From Xanthomonas floridensis (GTDB taxonomy: Bacteria > Pseudomonadota > Gammaproteobacteria > Xanthomonadales > Xanthomonadaceae): DNA of 64,000 bases. Position 1 is the stretch's first letter, and every line of letters starts with the position of its first letter. The notes beneath the pieces are model-generated. The model was not told the DNA's origin. It saw only the letters and a list, made by a program, of their open reading frames with translations, and did not search any database. The stretch spans positions 62,001 to 126,000 of the forward strand of contig NZ_LXNG01000011.1 of NCBI RefSeq assembly GCF_001642575.1, given 5' to 3'. Positions 55,794 through 64,000 of the stretch are shown one piece after another. The translations under genes and the position numbers were made by a program.

Positions 55794-57059
55794 TCATGGG
55801 GTTGCCTGCGCGGTGACGACAAACGGTTGGCCGGTGAGGCGCTGGATCTCGATCAAGGCGGTCTGCGCTTCCACTGCGGCAGCGAGTTGCTGCTGCCGCG
55901 CATCGCTGCGCTGCGCCTGCAGCTGCGCCCAGTCCAGATAACTGGTGGCACCGGCGCGGTAGGCACGTTCGGCTGCCGCATCGGCACGCGCCAGCGCCGG
56001 CAACACCTCGTCGCGCATGCGCGCCACTTCCAGCTGGCCGGCACGGTAACGCCCGTGCGCATCGGCCAAGGTGGCGTAGAGCTGCAAGGCCTGCGACTGG
56101 CGTTCGATGTCCAGCAGCGACAGCTCGGCCTGCGCAGCGCGGATATCCGGCTGCGCCCGACCGGCGCTGCCCAGTGCGAGCGACACACTGCCGACCAGCG
56201 CGGTGGCGTTGTTGCCTTCGAGCCGGCGCACACCCACTTGCCAGTCCAGATCCGGGCTGGCCTGGCTGCGGGCCAGCTGCAGCCGTGCATCGCGCAGGCG
56301 CTGCTCGTTGTTCAGGCGCGCCAGCTCCGGCGTGCTGTCGAGTAATTGCGCCAGCACTTCGAACTCGGGGATGGCCGGCAGTTGCAGGGCATCGCCACCG
56401 GTCTGGTCGGCCTCGATGCTGCGCGCGCCCCATAGCAGCGCCAGTTGCCGGCGTGCCGCGGCCAGTTCCAGCTGCGCACGGTCGCGGTCCAGTTCCGCAC
56501 GCGCCTGCAGGGCCTGTGCGGTGAGCAGGACCGATTCGGGCGAGGCGCCGGCCTGCAGCCGCTGGCGGGCGGCGGACACAGTGCGTTGGCGCTGCGCCAG
56601 GGTGTCCAGCGCGATGGTGTGGCGCTGGCGGGCTGCGGTGATGGCCAGATAGCGCCGCGCCACCTCGGCCAGCACATCCAGCCGCGCGATGGCGCGTTGC
56701 GGGGCCAGCGCATCGATGCGCGCCTGCGCCAGCGTGCGGCGTGCATCCAGCTTGCCGCCGCGTTCCAGCACGCTGGCCAGGGTGACGGTGAGTTCGGCCT
56801 GATCCAGCGCGCGGGTTGGCCCGCTGCCGAACACGTTTTCGATCTCGGCGCCAACGCGCAGCGGCGGGCGCAACGCATCGCGCTGCGCCTCGGCGGCAAG
56901 CACGGCCTGCTGGCCGTCGGCCAGACGCAGATCGGGGTGCTTGGCGGCAACGCGCGCAATGGCGTCGTCCAGGGTCAGCACGGTTTGGGGCGGTACGTCC
57001 TGCGCCATGGCGCACGGCACGACCGCGAAGGCGGCAACAGCCGCCAGTCGCAACCACAT
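55794..57059 (-). CDS. czcC: Outer-membrane efflux channel CzcC (TolC family)
   Basis: The 421-residue protein carries a signal peptide (MWLRLAAVAAFAVVPCAMAQ) and two TolC-type repeats of coiled-coil helices (TLDDAIARVAAKHPDLRLAD is the first OEP block; RRYLAITAARQRHTIALDTL and ALQARAELDRDRAQLELAAA are coiled coils). The C-terminal repeat includes RAYRAGATSYLDWAQLQAQR. ATG 57059 gives the signal peptide; the frame is open upstream to 57260 without support. It is the outer-membrane component of CzcCBA and lies 203 bp upstream of czcB on the same strand. Confidence 0.92.
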   Translation of the reverse strand: MWLRLAAVAAFAVVPCAMAQDVPPQTVLTLDDAIARVAAKHPDLRLADGQQAVLAAEAQRDALRPPLRVGAEIENVFGSGPTRALDQAELTVTLASVLERGGKLDARRTLAQARIDALAPQRAIARLDVLAEVARRYLAITAARQRHTIALDTLAQRQRTVSAARQRLQAGASPESVLLTAQALQARAELDRDRAQLELAAARRQLALLWGARSIEADQTGGDALQLPAIPEFEVLAQLLDSTPELARLNNEQRLRDARLQLARSQASPDLDWQVGVRRLEGNNATALVGSVSLALGSAGRAQPDIRAAQAELSLLDIERQSQALQLYATLADAHGRYRAGQLEVARMRDEVLPALARADAAAERAYRAGATSYLDWAQLQAQRSDARQQQLAAAVEAQTALIEIQRLTGQPFVVTAQATP

Positions 57060-57115
57060 GAGGGTGTCTCCGCGAATCGGGATTGATGGACAGGCCGGCA
57101 GCCGCCGGCAAGGCA

Positions 57116-57499
57116 TCAGGCCGCGATCGGGGGCCGCAACAAGGTCTCGATCAGGTGCGATCGGTAGTCGGTGGTCAACGCCGCCGGATGCGCGTGTGTG
57201 CCCATCGGCAAGGGCCCCCAGGCCATTGCAGGCAGCATGGCCGGGCTGTGCCCGTGGCAATACCCGCTGTGCATCAGCGCATGCAGCAGGCCGGCACCAT
57301 CGCGCTCGCCGGCACCGTCTTCGTCGGCACCGTCATGGCCGTGCGGCGCGCTGTCGTCCAGGTGCGCCTGGTCGTGCGCCAGTGCATGCACATCGCCCAG
57401 CGCACAGGCCACCGGTGCCACCAGCACGCCCAACACCAGCACTGCCAACGCCATCAGGCGCAGCAACGGGTGCAACAGGCGGGCGCGGCGAAGCAACAT
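57116..57499 (-). CDS. czcI: Secreted His-rich CzcI-like protein
   Basis: The 127-residue protein carries a signal peptide or membrane helix (LLRLMALAVLVLGVLVAPVA), a His/Asp-rich middle (DVHALAHDQAHLDDSAPHGH, then DGADEDGAGERDGAG) and a His-rich tail (HALMHSGYCHGHSP). It resembles CzcI and similar small metal-binding periplasmic proteins that head czc operons and modulate induction. It is the first gene, 56 bp before czcC on the same strand. The function is inferred from context; the symbol is tentative. Confidence 0.75.
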   Translation of the reverse strand: MLLRRARLLHPLLRLMALAVLVLGVLVAPVACALGDVHALAHDQAHLDDSAPHGHDGADEDGAGERDGAGLLHALMHSGYCHGHSPAMLPAMAWGPLPMGTHAHPAALTTDYRSHLIETLLRPPIAA

Positions 57500-57594
57500 G
57501 GGCGCAGCGTATCCGGGCCGGTGTGGTTACACAATCGCATGCGCCGCCAAGAGCGGTTAACAGAACGACTGCGCGGCCGCCAGGCGGGTGCGGT

Positions 57595-57650
57595 CGGTGT
57601 TCGGTGCTCGGTGCTCGGTGCTCGGTGTTCGGTGCTCGGTGCTCGGTGCG
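57595..57650. repeat. CGGTGYT heptamer repeat
   Basis: Seven copies of CGGTGCT/CGGTGTT (with an eighth ending in GCG) run head-to-tail, about 100 bp upstream of czcI. The 7-bp unit would shift any reading frame. Confidence 0.85.
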
Positions 57651-57688
57651 GCACGGTCCACTCCTACACTCCGGGTCTGAGCACCCAT

Positions 57689-57721
57689 CCAACGACCGCT
57701 CGCTACATTTTGTTAGCCACT
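57689..57721 (+). repeat. Dispersed 33-bp element, copy C
   Basis: CCAACGACCGCTCGCTACAT then TTTGTTAGCCACT is the most divergent of the three copies (about 23 of 33 matches to copy A). Confidence 0.45.
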
Positions 57722-57760
57722 CTTGGTCGGAAGCTCAGGGCAGAGCCTTGGTGGGTCGGG

Positions 57761-57867
57761 GGTGCGGTGCCCGCGCCACTGGCGGGGCACGCCGTGAACC
57801 CGTCCCTGGGACTCGATGGCTGCATCCATGCCGCCACACGGTCCCGCAAGCGGCGAGGCACCGCACC
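57761..57867 (-). repeat. Palindromic dispersed element, minus-oriented copy
   Basis: The ends GGTGCGGTGCCC and GGCACCGCACC are inverted. Read on the minus strand the core is CGGCATGGATGCAGCC, then GTCCCAGGGACGGGTTCACG, then GCGTGCC. The same core occurs at 57999-58100 on the plus strand. Confidence 0.8.
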
Positions 57868-57998
57868 AAACGTTGGTCGGTGGTCGCGTGAGAGCTGCTT
57901 GTAGCGCGTTGCGCATCAAACGTTGCACCGGCGCGTCATGATCCAACAACGCGCATCAAGCCCCGCTCCTACCGTGCATACCGACCATCTCGACTGGT

Positions 57999-58100
57999 CC
58001 TTGCCCGCCCACCGTCGCGGGACCTTACGCGGCATGGATGCCGCGTAAGAGCCTCCAGGGACGGATTCACGGCGTGTCCCGTGATGGTGGGCGGGCAAGG
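57999..58100 (+). repeat. Palindromic dispersed element, plus-oriented copy
   Basis: The ends CCTTGCCCGCCCACC and GGTGGGCGGGCAAGG are exact inverted repeats of 15 bp, continuing imperfectly to about 25 bp. The core is CGGCATGGATGCCGC, then CCTCCAGGGACGGATTCACG, then GCGTGTCCC. Confidence 0.85.
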
Positions 58101-58171
58101 GCCCTGCAGCCCAACCACAGATCAGACGCTCTTCAGGTGGTCTTGTCCGCCGCTCCCAGTGCTCCTACCCA

Positions 58172-59986
58172 TCACGGCGCCGCGGTGCGGACCCGCTTGG
58201 TGTCGGCCGGGCGCGCCTTGCTCTCGGCGATGAAGGCGCGCACCTGCTGCTCCAGCACCGGCAGGGTGACCGAGCCCTGGCGCAACACCACGTCGTGGAA
58301 GGCCTTGATGTCGAAGCGATCACCCAGTTCCTTCTCGGCTTCCGCGCGCAGCTTGACGATGCTGATCTCGCCCAGCTTGTAGCTCAGCGCCTGGCCGGGC
58401 CAGGAGATGTAGCGGTCCACTTCCGTGGTGACTTCGTGTTCGCTGAGCGCGGTGCGGTCGCGCAGATAGGCCAGTGCCTGGTCGCGGGTCCAGCCGTCGT
58501 GGTGCACGCCGGTATCGATCACCAGCCGGCAGGCGCGCCACATTTCGTAGGTGAGCCGGCCGAACTCTTCGTACGGGGTCTCGTAGATGCCCATCTCCTG
58601 GCCGAGCTTTTCGGTATACAGCGCCCAGCCTTCGCCATAGGCAGAGATGTAGTTCTCGCGCCGGAACGCCGGCTGCTCGCCCTGCTCCAGTGCCAGCGAG
58701 CCCTGCAGCGAATGACCGGGCGAGGACTCGTGCAAGGTCAGCGCCGGCAGGTTGTACAACGGCCGCGACGGCAGGTTGTAGGTGTTGACCCAATAGGTCG
58801 TGGCGCCGCCGCGCCCGGCGGTCCAGAACGGGGCGATGTCGTCGGGCACCGGCTTGATGGTGAAGCGCCCGCGCGGCAGCGTGCCGATGAATTTGCCCAC
58901 CTGCCCGTCCACGCGCTTGGAAATCCACGCGGCGCGATCGAGCAACTCCTGCGGGGTCTTGGCGTAGAACTGCGGATCGGTGCGCAGGAAGGTCAAAAAT
59001 TGCGCGAAGCTGCCCTTGAAACCGACCTGCTGGATGATCGCGTTCATCTGGGTCTGGATACGCGCCACCTCATCCAGGCCGATCTGGTGGATCTGCTCGG
59101 GCGTCAATTCCAGCGTGGTGTATTCGCGGATCTGCTGGCGGTAGAACGTCTTGCCGTCGGGCAATGCTTCTGCCGCCAGGGTGGTGCGCGCCTTGGGCAT
59201 GTAGTCGTTGCGAAAGAAGGTCAGCAGCTTGCTGTAGGCCGGAAGGACGGCAGTGCGCAGCGCGGCCTTGGCCTGTTCGCGCAGCTGCGCCTGCTCGGCA
59301 GCGGGGATCTGCGCAGGCAGTTGCTTGAATGGTGCGTAGAAGGTCGATTCGGTGGGATCTTTGACATCGGCCACGGTGGCGATGGACACATCGCGCCCAT
59401 CGAGCACTGCACGCGGCACGCTGAAGCCGCGCGCCAGGCCGCTGCGCATGTTGGCGATCTGCTGGTCGAAGTAACGCGGCACATCATTCAGGCGCGCGAT
59501 GTAGGCGCGGTACTCGGCTGCGCTCTTCATCGGCCGCTGCGCCATGAAGCCCAGGTTGGACCAGAACGAACTATCCGAATTGAACGGCATCTCGTAGGCG
59601 CGCAGGCGCACTTCGGCGGCCAGGTTCTCTACCTGCGGGCGGTAGATGGCGAAGTTGATCTGGTTGGCCGGCGAGAGCTGCTTGGGGTCGATGCCGTCGA
59701 GCTGCTTGAGCACGCCGTCCCAGACCGCCAGGCGCGCCTGCTGCGCGGCCGGGCCGACGTCGGGCAGATGGGTGTTGTCGCCGGTGGTGTCGGTGTCTTC
59801 ATCGGCCTGGCCGGTCTCGGCCTGCCGCCACGCCCACTCTTTCTCGTAGATCGCGCGGAAGCGTGCATCGGCCGGTGCTTCGGCGGTCAGCGTGGCCGGA
59901 GCCGGCGGTGTGGCAGCCTGGGTGGTGGCGGCGAGCGAGGTGCCCAACAGGGCAAGCGCGAGGGCGGTGGCGAGCGAAGAGGTCAC
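58172..59986 (-). CDS. Exported DUF885 protein (putative metallopeptidase)
   Basis: This 604-residue protein has a signal peptide (MTSSLATALALALLGTSLAA). The DUF885 landmarks are RFRAIYEKEWAWRQAE, QINFAIYRPQVENLAAEVRL, the zinc-binding-like TLHESSPGHSLQGSLALEQG (HExxxGH, a carboxypeptidase Taq-like HExxH variant), and AYGEGWALYTEKLGQEMG (a Glu ligand). The C-terminus has SWPGQALSYKLGEISIVKLR. It is probably periplasmic; members are thought to be metallopeptidases, but few have known substrates. It stands alone, with repeats on both sides. Confidence 0.88.
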   Translation of the reverse strand: MTSSLATALALALLGTSLAATTQAATPPAPATLTAEAPADARFRAIYEKEWAWRQAETGQADEDTDTTGDNTHLPDVGPAAQQARLAVWDGVLKQLDGIDPKQLSPANQINFAIYRPQVENLAAEVRLRAYEMPFNSDSSFWSNLGFMAQRPMKSAAEYRAYIARLNDVPRYFDQQIANMRSGLARGFSVPRAVLDGRDVSIATVADVKDPTESTFYAPFKQLPAQIPAAEQAQLREQAKAALRTAVLPAYSKLLTFFRNDYMPKARTTLAAEALPDGKTFYRQQIREYTTLELTPEQIHQIGLDEVARIQTQMNAIIQQVGFKGSFAQFLTFLRTDPQFYAKTPQELLDRAAWISKRVDGQVGKFIGTLPRGRFTIKPVPDDIAPFWTAGRGGATTYWVNTYNLPSRPLYNLPALTLHESSPGHSLQGSLALEQGEQPAFRRENYISAYGEGWALYTEKLGQEMGIYETPYEEFGRLTYEMWRACRLVIDTGVHHDGWTRDQALAYLRDRTALSEHEVTTEVDRYISWPGQALSYKLGEISIVKLRAEAEKELGDRFDIKAFHDVVLRQGSVTLPVLEQQVRAFIAESKARPADTKRVRTAAP

Positions 59987-60140
59987 GTGCGGAAAGCCTG
60001 ATCTGGAGCGAACGCCCGATCATGGCAGCCCGCGCGTGAGCTGCCATGGGCCGGAAGTCCCAACGCGGGCTGGCGCACGGGTATGGCTGGAGTGTCGGTG
60101 CTGGACTGATATGGCGGGGCGAGTCAGGCACTGCCCCCAT

Positions 60141-61473
60141 CCGCCCTGCGGGCACCTTCCCCCGCAGGCGGGGGAAGGGAGCTGGTGTGCTCGTCGATGG
60201 CGGGGAAGGGGGCCGATTTGCTTATCCAGCGAAGGCAGGCGCCGAGCTTGCCGGGGCGGTGTTTACTCTCTCTCACGCCTGTGGGAGCGCGCGCGTCGGT
60301 GCCCTGGCATGGCCGGGGCTGCAGCCGGCTACCCCCTCCGCCCTGCGGGCACCTTCCTCCGCAGGCGGGGGAAGGAAGCTGGCCTGCTTGGTCGGGGAAC
60401 AGGTGCGGTGAGCCTGTCGGGGGCGGTGTTCACTCCCTCTCCCACCTGTGGGACAGCGCGCCTCGGTGACATGGTGTGGCCGGGGCTGCAGCCGGCTGCC
60501 CCCATCCGCCCTGCGGGCACCTTCCCCCGCAGGCGGGGGAAGGAAGCTGGCTTGCTTGGCCGGGGAAGAGATGCGGTGAGCCTGTAGGGGGCGGTGTTCA
60601 CTCGCTCTCACGCCTGTGGGAGCGCGCGCGTCGGTGCCCTGGCATGGCCGGGGCTGCAGCCGGCTACCCCATCCGCCCTGCGGGCACCTTCCCCCGCAGG
60701 CGGGGGAAGGAAGCTGGCCTGCTTGGCCGGGGAAGAGATGCGGTGAGCCTGTCGGGGGCGGTGTTCACTCCCTCTCCCGCCTGCGGGAGCGCGCGCGTCG
60801 GTGCCCTGGCGTGGCCGGGACTGCAGCCGGCTACCCCCTCCGCCCTGCGGGCACCTTCCCCCGCAGGCGGGGGAAGGAAGCTGGCCTGCTTGGTCGGGGA
60901 ACAGGTGCGGTGAGCCTGTCGGGGGCGGTGTTCACTCCCTCTCCCACCTGTGGGACAGCGCGCCTCGGTGACATGGTGTGGCCGGGGCTGCAGCCGGCTG
61001 CCCCCATCCGCCCTGCGGGCACCTTCCCCCGCATGCGGGGGAAGGAGGCTGGCTTGCTTTGCCGGGGAAGAGATGCGGTGAGCCTGTAGGGGGCGGTGTT
61101 CACTCGCTCTCACGCCTGTGGGAGCGCGCGCGTCGGTGCCCTGGCATGGCCGGGGCTGCAGCCGGCTACCCCATCCGCCCTGCGGGCACCTTCCCCCGCA
61201 GGCGGGGGAAGGAAGCTGGCTTGCTTGGCCGGGGAAGAGATGCGGTGAGCCTGTCGGGGGCGGTGTTCACTCCCTCTCCCGCCTGCGGGAGCGCGCGCGT
61301 CGGTGCCCTGGCGTGGCCGGGACTGCAGCCGGCTACCCCCTCCGCCCTGCGGGCACCTTCCCCCGCAGGCGGGGGAAGGAAGCTGGCCTGCCTGGCCGGG
61401 GAAGAGATGCGGTGAGCCTGTCGGGGGCGGTATTCACTCCCTCTCCCGCCTGCGGGAGAGGGTTGGGGTGAGG
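60141..61473. repeat. Tandem array of 167/168-bp units with a 502-bp higher-order repeat
   Basis: The landmark CCGCCCTGCGGGCACC starts at 60141, 60338, 60506, 60673, 60840, 61008, 61175 and 61342. After the first, degenerate unit the spacings are 168, 167, 167, 168, 167, 167. Units fall into three sub-types in the order 1-2-3-1-2-3, so 60338-60839 and 60840-61341 are two copies of one 502-bp block differing at roughly five positions. Each unit contains the perfect hairpin CCTTCCCCCGC/GCGGGGGAAGG and a weaker second one (CTCCCGCCTGCGGGAG). It fills most of the 1.5-kb gap between the DUF885 gene and rsmG and codes for nothing I can support. Confidence 0.95.
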
Positions 61474-61493
61474 GCGCTTTGAGACCGATTGGC

Positions 61494-62132
61494 TCAGCCC
61501 TTGCGCACCACCACCAGGTGCCGCTCGCCATCCAGGCCGGGCACCTGCAGCGGGTGCACTTCGCTCATCGTCCAGCCGGCGGGCAATGCCGCGATTTCCT
61601 CGTGCGGGTAGACGCCCTTCATCGCCAACAGACTGCCGCCCGGGCGCAGCAGATGGCCGCCGACGTCGATGATGCCGGCCAGCGTATCCAGTGCACGCGC
61701 GGTGAGGTGGTCGTAGGCGGCCGGCTCATCGAGGGCTTCGGCGCGCGATTCGGCCACGCGGGCGTTGCGCAGTTCCAGATGGCGCAGCGCCTCGCGCATG
61801 AAGCGCGCCTTCTTGCCGTTGCTTTCCACCAAGGTCACCTGCAGCTGCGGGCGGGTGATGGCGAGCGGGATGCCGGGCAGGCCGGGGCCGGTGCCCAGGT
61901 CGGCCAGGGTGCCGCTGGCGATGTAGGGCTGCATCGCCAGCGAATCGAGCAGATGGCGGGTGACCATCTCGCGTGGGTCGCGCACGGCGGTGAGGTTGTA
62001 GGTCTTGTTCCAGCGCACCAGCAAGGCCAGGTAACGCAGCAGCGGGGCGGCAAACGCCGCATCCAGGGATTGGGCCTGCAGGCCGCGTTCGAGCGCGGCG
62101 GAGACATCGGGGGCGAGTGCGGCATCGTTCAT
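61494..62132 (-). CDS. rsmG: 16S rRNA (guanine-527-N7)-methyltransferase RsmG (GidB)
   Basis: The 212-residue enzyme methylates G527 of 16S rRNA, the position linked to streptomycin sensitivity. The family blocks are [20 protein letters not shown], the SAM-binding [37 protein letters not shown] and [19 protein letters not shown] 62132 gives the normal start; the frame is open to 62276 without similarity. It is usually next to parA/parB or gidA; here the downstream side is the 502-bp repeat array. It is intact. Confidence 0.95.
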   Translation of the reverse strand: MNDAALAPDVSAALERGLQAQSLDAAFAAPLLRYLALLVRWNKTYNLTAVRDPREMVTRHLLDSLAMQPYIASGTLADLGTGPGLPGIPLAITRPQLQVTLVESNGKKARFMREALRHLELRNARVAESRAEALDEPAAYDHLTARALDTLAGIIDVGGHLLRPGGSLLAMKGVYPHEEIAALPAGWTMSEVHPLQVPGLDGERHLVVVRKG

Positions 62133-62467
62133 GCCGCGATTATCGCAGCTGGATGACGCGCAGGTGCGGGCGTGCCGGGCGCGTTGGCAATGCCTGGCGC
62201 TTGGACAGGAAGCTGGCGTGCGTGAACTTGCCAGCACGACCGTCAGGCCTGGCGATGGCACAGGACCTGCAGCCACGACGCCCCTGGCTACACCGGCTCA
62301 TGCGCATCGCTTTGGCAGGATCATCCGCCACCGTGGCACTTCCCGTATCCGCCGTCCGCTATCGATGGTGCGGGCAAGCCTGCACCGGCAGCGCTAGCCG
62401 TGTGGCTGCCATTGAACGGACATCGGCCCGTCGCACTATGGTCGCGTTCGCCAGATCGCCTGTGTGC
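62133..62467. other. 335-bp divergent gap between rsmG and phoD
   Basis: No gene, terminator or repeat was recognised. The promoters of both genes should be here. Confidence 0.4.
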
Positions 62468-64000
62468 CCATGTCCTTGATCGACCCGTCTTCCGCAGTGC
62501 CTTTGCCCGCCCCCGACAACGCTCCTGCCACCGTGGATCGCAGCCGCCGGCGCCTGCTCATCGCCGGCGCCAGCCTGGCGGGCGCGGGGCTGCTCAGCCC
62601 GTTCGCCCGTGCCAGCGGCAGTGCCGACCCTTTCACCCTGGGCGTGGCCGCCGGCGACCCGCTGGCCGACGGCTTCGTGATTTGGACCCGGCTGGCCCCG
62701 CGTCCCCTGGACCCGGACGGACGCGGCGGCCTGAGCGCCACGGTGCCGGTGCGCTGGCAGGTGGCCAGCGACCCGGGCATGCGCACCATCGTCCGCCAGG
62801 GCGAGACCATCGCCCGCCCCGCCTGGGGCCACGCCGTGCATGTGGAGCTGGCCGGCCTGGCCGCCGATCGGCCTTACTGGTACTGCTTCCAGGCGTTGGG
62901 CGCGCGTAGCCCGATCGGTAGCGCGCGCACCTTGCCGGCAGCGCATCAGATGCCGGAGACGGCGCGCTTTGGATTCGTGTCCTGCTCGCACTGGGAACTG
63001 GGGTACTTCAGCGCCTATCGCCACCTGGCCGCGGAACACCCGGACCTGGTGTTCTTCCTCGGTGATTACATCTACGAATACAGCAACCACGGCGAGGCGG
63101 CGAACAAGATCGTGCGCCCGCACGGCAGTGGCCAGTGCATGGACCTGGCCGGCTACCGCAACCGCTATGCGCTCTACCGCACCGACTTGGACCTGCAGGC
63201 GCTGCATGCCGGCAGCGCCTGCGTGGCGACCTGGGACGACCACGAGGTGCAGAACGACTACGCCAACCGCTGGTCGCAGGACCCGTCGATTCCGGTCGAC
63301 ACCTTCCTGGCACGGCGCGCTGCCGCTTACCGCGCCTTTTACGAACACTTCCCGCTGCGCGCGCGGCATCGCCCGCATGGCGCGGACATGCGCATCTACC
63401 GCTCGCTGGATTACGGCCAGCTGGCACGTTTCTACGTGCTGGATGGTCGCCAGTACCGCAGCGAACAACCCTGCCCACAGGCCAATGGCTGGCGCGGTGG
63501 CCACGTGGTGGACGACAGCTGCCGCGAACGCACCGACCCGCGCCGCACGATGCTCGGCCAGGAACAGGAACGCTGGCTGCATGCCGGCTTCGCGCAGTCG
63601 CCTGCGCGCTGGAACGTGATCGCGCAGGATCTGCTCGTGGCACCGATGCGGCAGTCCGGCCACGATGGCGTGCTTGGGCACTGGACCGATGGCTGGGACG
63701 GTTATCCCGCCACGCGCACCCGCATGCTCGATGCGATGGCGAAAACGCGCTTGCGCAACCCGGTGTTCTGGGGCGGCGACATCCACTCGTACTGGGTCAC
63801 CGACCTGAAAGCCGACCCGGCCGACGACGCCTCACCGACACTGGCCACCGAATTCGTCGGCACCTCGGTCACCTCCGACGGCCAGAGCAATGTCGAACTG
63901 CAGCAGACCATGGCCCTCAACCCGCACGTGCATTACGTGGACGGCGAAACGCGTGGCTATGTGTCGGTGACAGTGACGCCGGGCCAGATGGAAACACGCT
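62468..64000 (+). CDS. phoD: Tat-exported PhoD-type alkaline phosphatase/phosphodiesterase, partial
   Basis: The frame starts at ATG 62468 and is still open at the right edge (511 codons seen). The N-terminus has a twin-arginine signal (SRRRLLIAGASLAGAGLL, about residues 25-45). PhoD landmarks follow: FTLGVAAGDPLADGFVIWTR, FGFVSCSHWELGYF, FFLGDYIYEYSNHG (metal site), ACVATWDDHEVQNDYANRW, YVLDGRQYRSEQPC, and WGGDIHSYWV (the conserved His pair). It is a Ca/Fe-dependent periplasmic phosphodiesterase/phosphatase of the phosphate-starvation type. A long reverse-strand frame over the same bases lacks any family match and was rejected. The C-terminus lies outside the window. Confidence 0.94.

Larger units (their letters stand above)
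57500..58171. other. 672-bp gap with several repeat types
   Basis: This lies upstream of czcI and downstream of the DUF885 gene. It holds a heptamer repeat (57595-57650), dispersed element copy C (57689-57721) and two palindromic elements in opposite orientation (57761-57867, 57999-58100). No gene is supported. Confidence 0.7.

Noticed and set aside
60046-61471. Several 90-157-codon open frames on both strands across the 167-bp array
   Set aside because: They are produced by the tandem units, repeat the same peptide blocks (such as PACGSARVG), and the 502-bp block is not a multiple of 3. No start site or family supports a protein.
60141-61473. CRISPR array
   Set aside because: Units are about 167 bp and almost identical throughout; there are no 30-40-bp unique spacers and no cas genes nearby.
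62359-63786. Minus-strand open frame of about 475 codons over phoD
   Set aside because: The plus strand encodes a PhoD protein with all motifs and a Tat signal; the reverse frame has no family resemblance.

Overview
The window is GC-rich (roughly 65 percent by eye) bacterial DNA, packed with minus-strand operons. Gene content and order match a plant-associated Xanthomonas (X. citri/axonopodis type). The main pointers are a type VI secretion (T6SS) locus that contains the ECF sigma factor/Ser-Thr kinase pair known in Xanthomonas as EcfK/PknS, many short palindromic intergenic repeats, a gallate lower-pathway cluster, and a czc efflux operon next to rpmB/rpmG. The genus call is an inference; no rRNA or tRNA gene was seen.

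Region 1 (1-35.4 kb) is one T6SS locus read almost entirely on the minus strand. From the right: tssB-tssC-hcp-tagJ-tssE-tssF-tssG-clpV, followed by two AT-richer cargo genes (a small zinc-ribbon protein and an EEP-fold nuclease-like protein); then a block of secreted/membrane proteins and a ThuA-like protein; then ecfK-pknS, PAAR, a TPR-methyltransferase, vgrG, a DUF6931-like gene and an FHA gene; then a divergent LysR/aldo-keto reductase pair and a decayed membrane-protein gene; then tssK-tssL-tssM-tagF-pppA, the last running off the left edge. No tssA, tssJ or separate ppkA was found here. Four T6SS transcription units (tssK, vgrG, PAAR, tssB) are each preceded, in the same orientation, by a near-identical 18-bp sequence, consensus TGAGACGAWTTGTCGGGT. 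I read it as the regulon signal of the locus (an EcfK promoter element, or the site of the adjacent AraC-type regulator).

Region 2 (35.4-45.8 kb) is mostly housekeeping and accessory genes: an HTH-only AraC regulator, universal stress protein, maltose-O-acetyltransferase-like enzyme, a small secreted protein, uvrD, an FAD/NAD(P)-binding protein, a VOC protein and a cardiolipin synthase. A LysR regulator with two N-terminal HTH units then diverges from galC-galD-galB/ligJ, the lower gallate (4-oxalomesaconate) pathway, at 45.8-48.7 kb. rpmB-rpmG follow with a clear terminator.

Region 3 (49.8-57.5 kb) is a czcI-czcC-czcB-czcA-CDF heavy-metal efflux operon, interrupted between czcB and czcA by a 600-bp island of simple repeats and perfect hairpins. 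Region 4 (57.5-64 kb) holds palindromic elements, a DUF885 protein, a 1.3-kb tandem array with a 502-bp higher-order period, rsmG, and a Tat-exported PhoD-type phosphatase that runs off the right edge.
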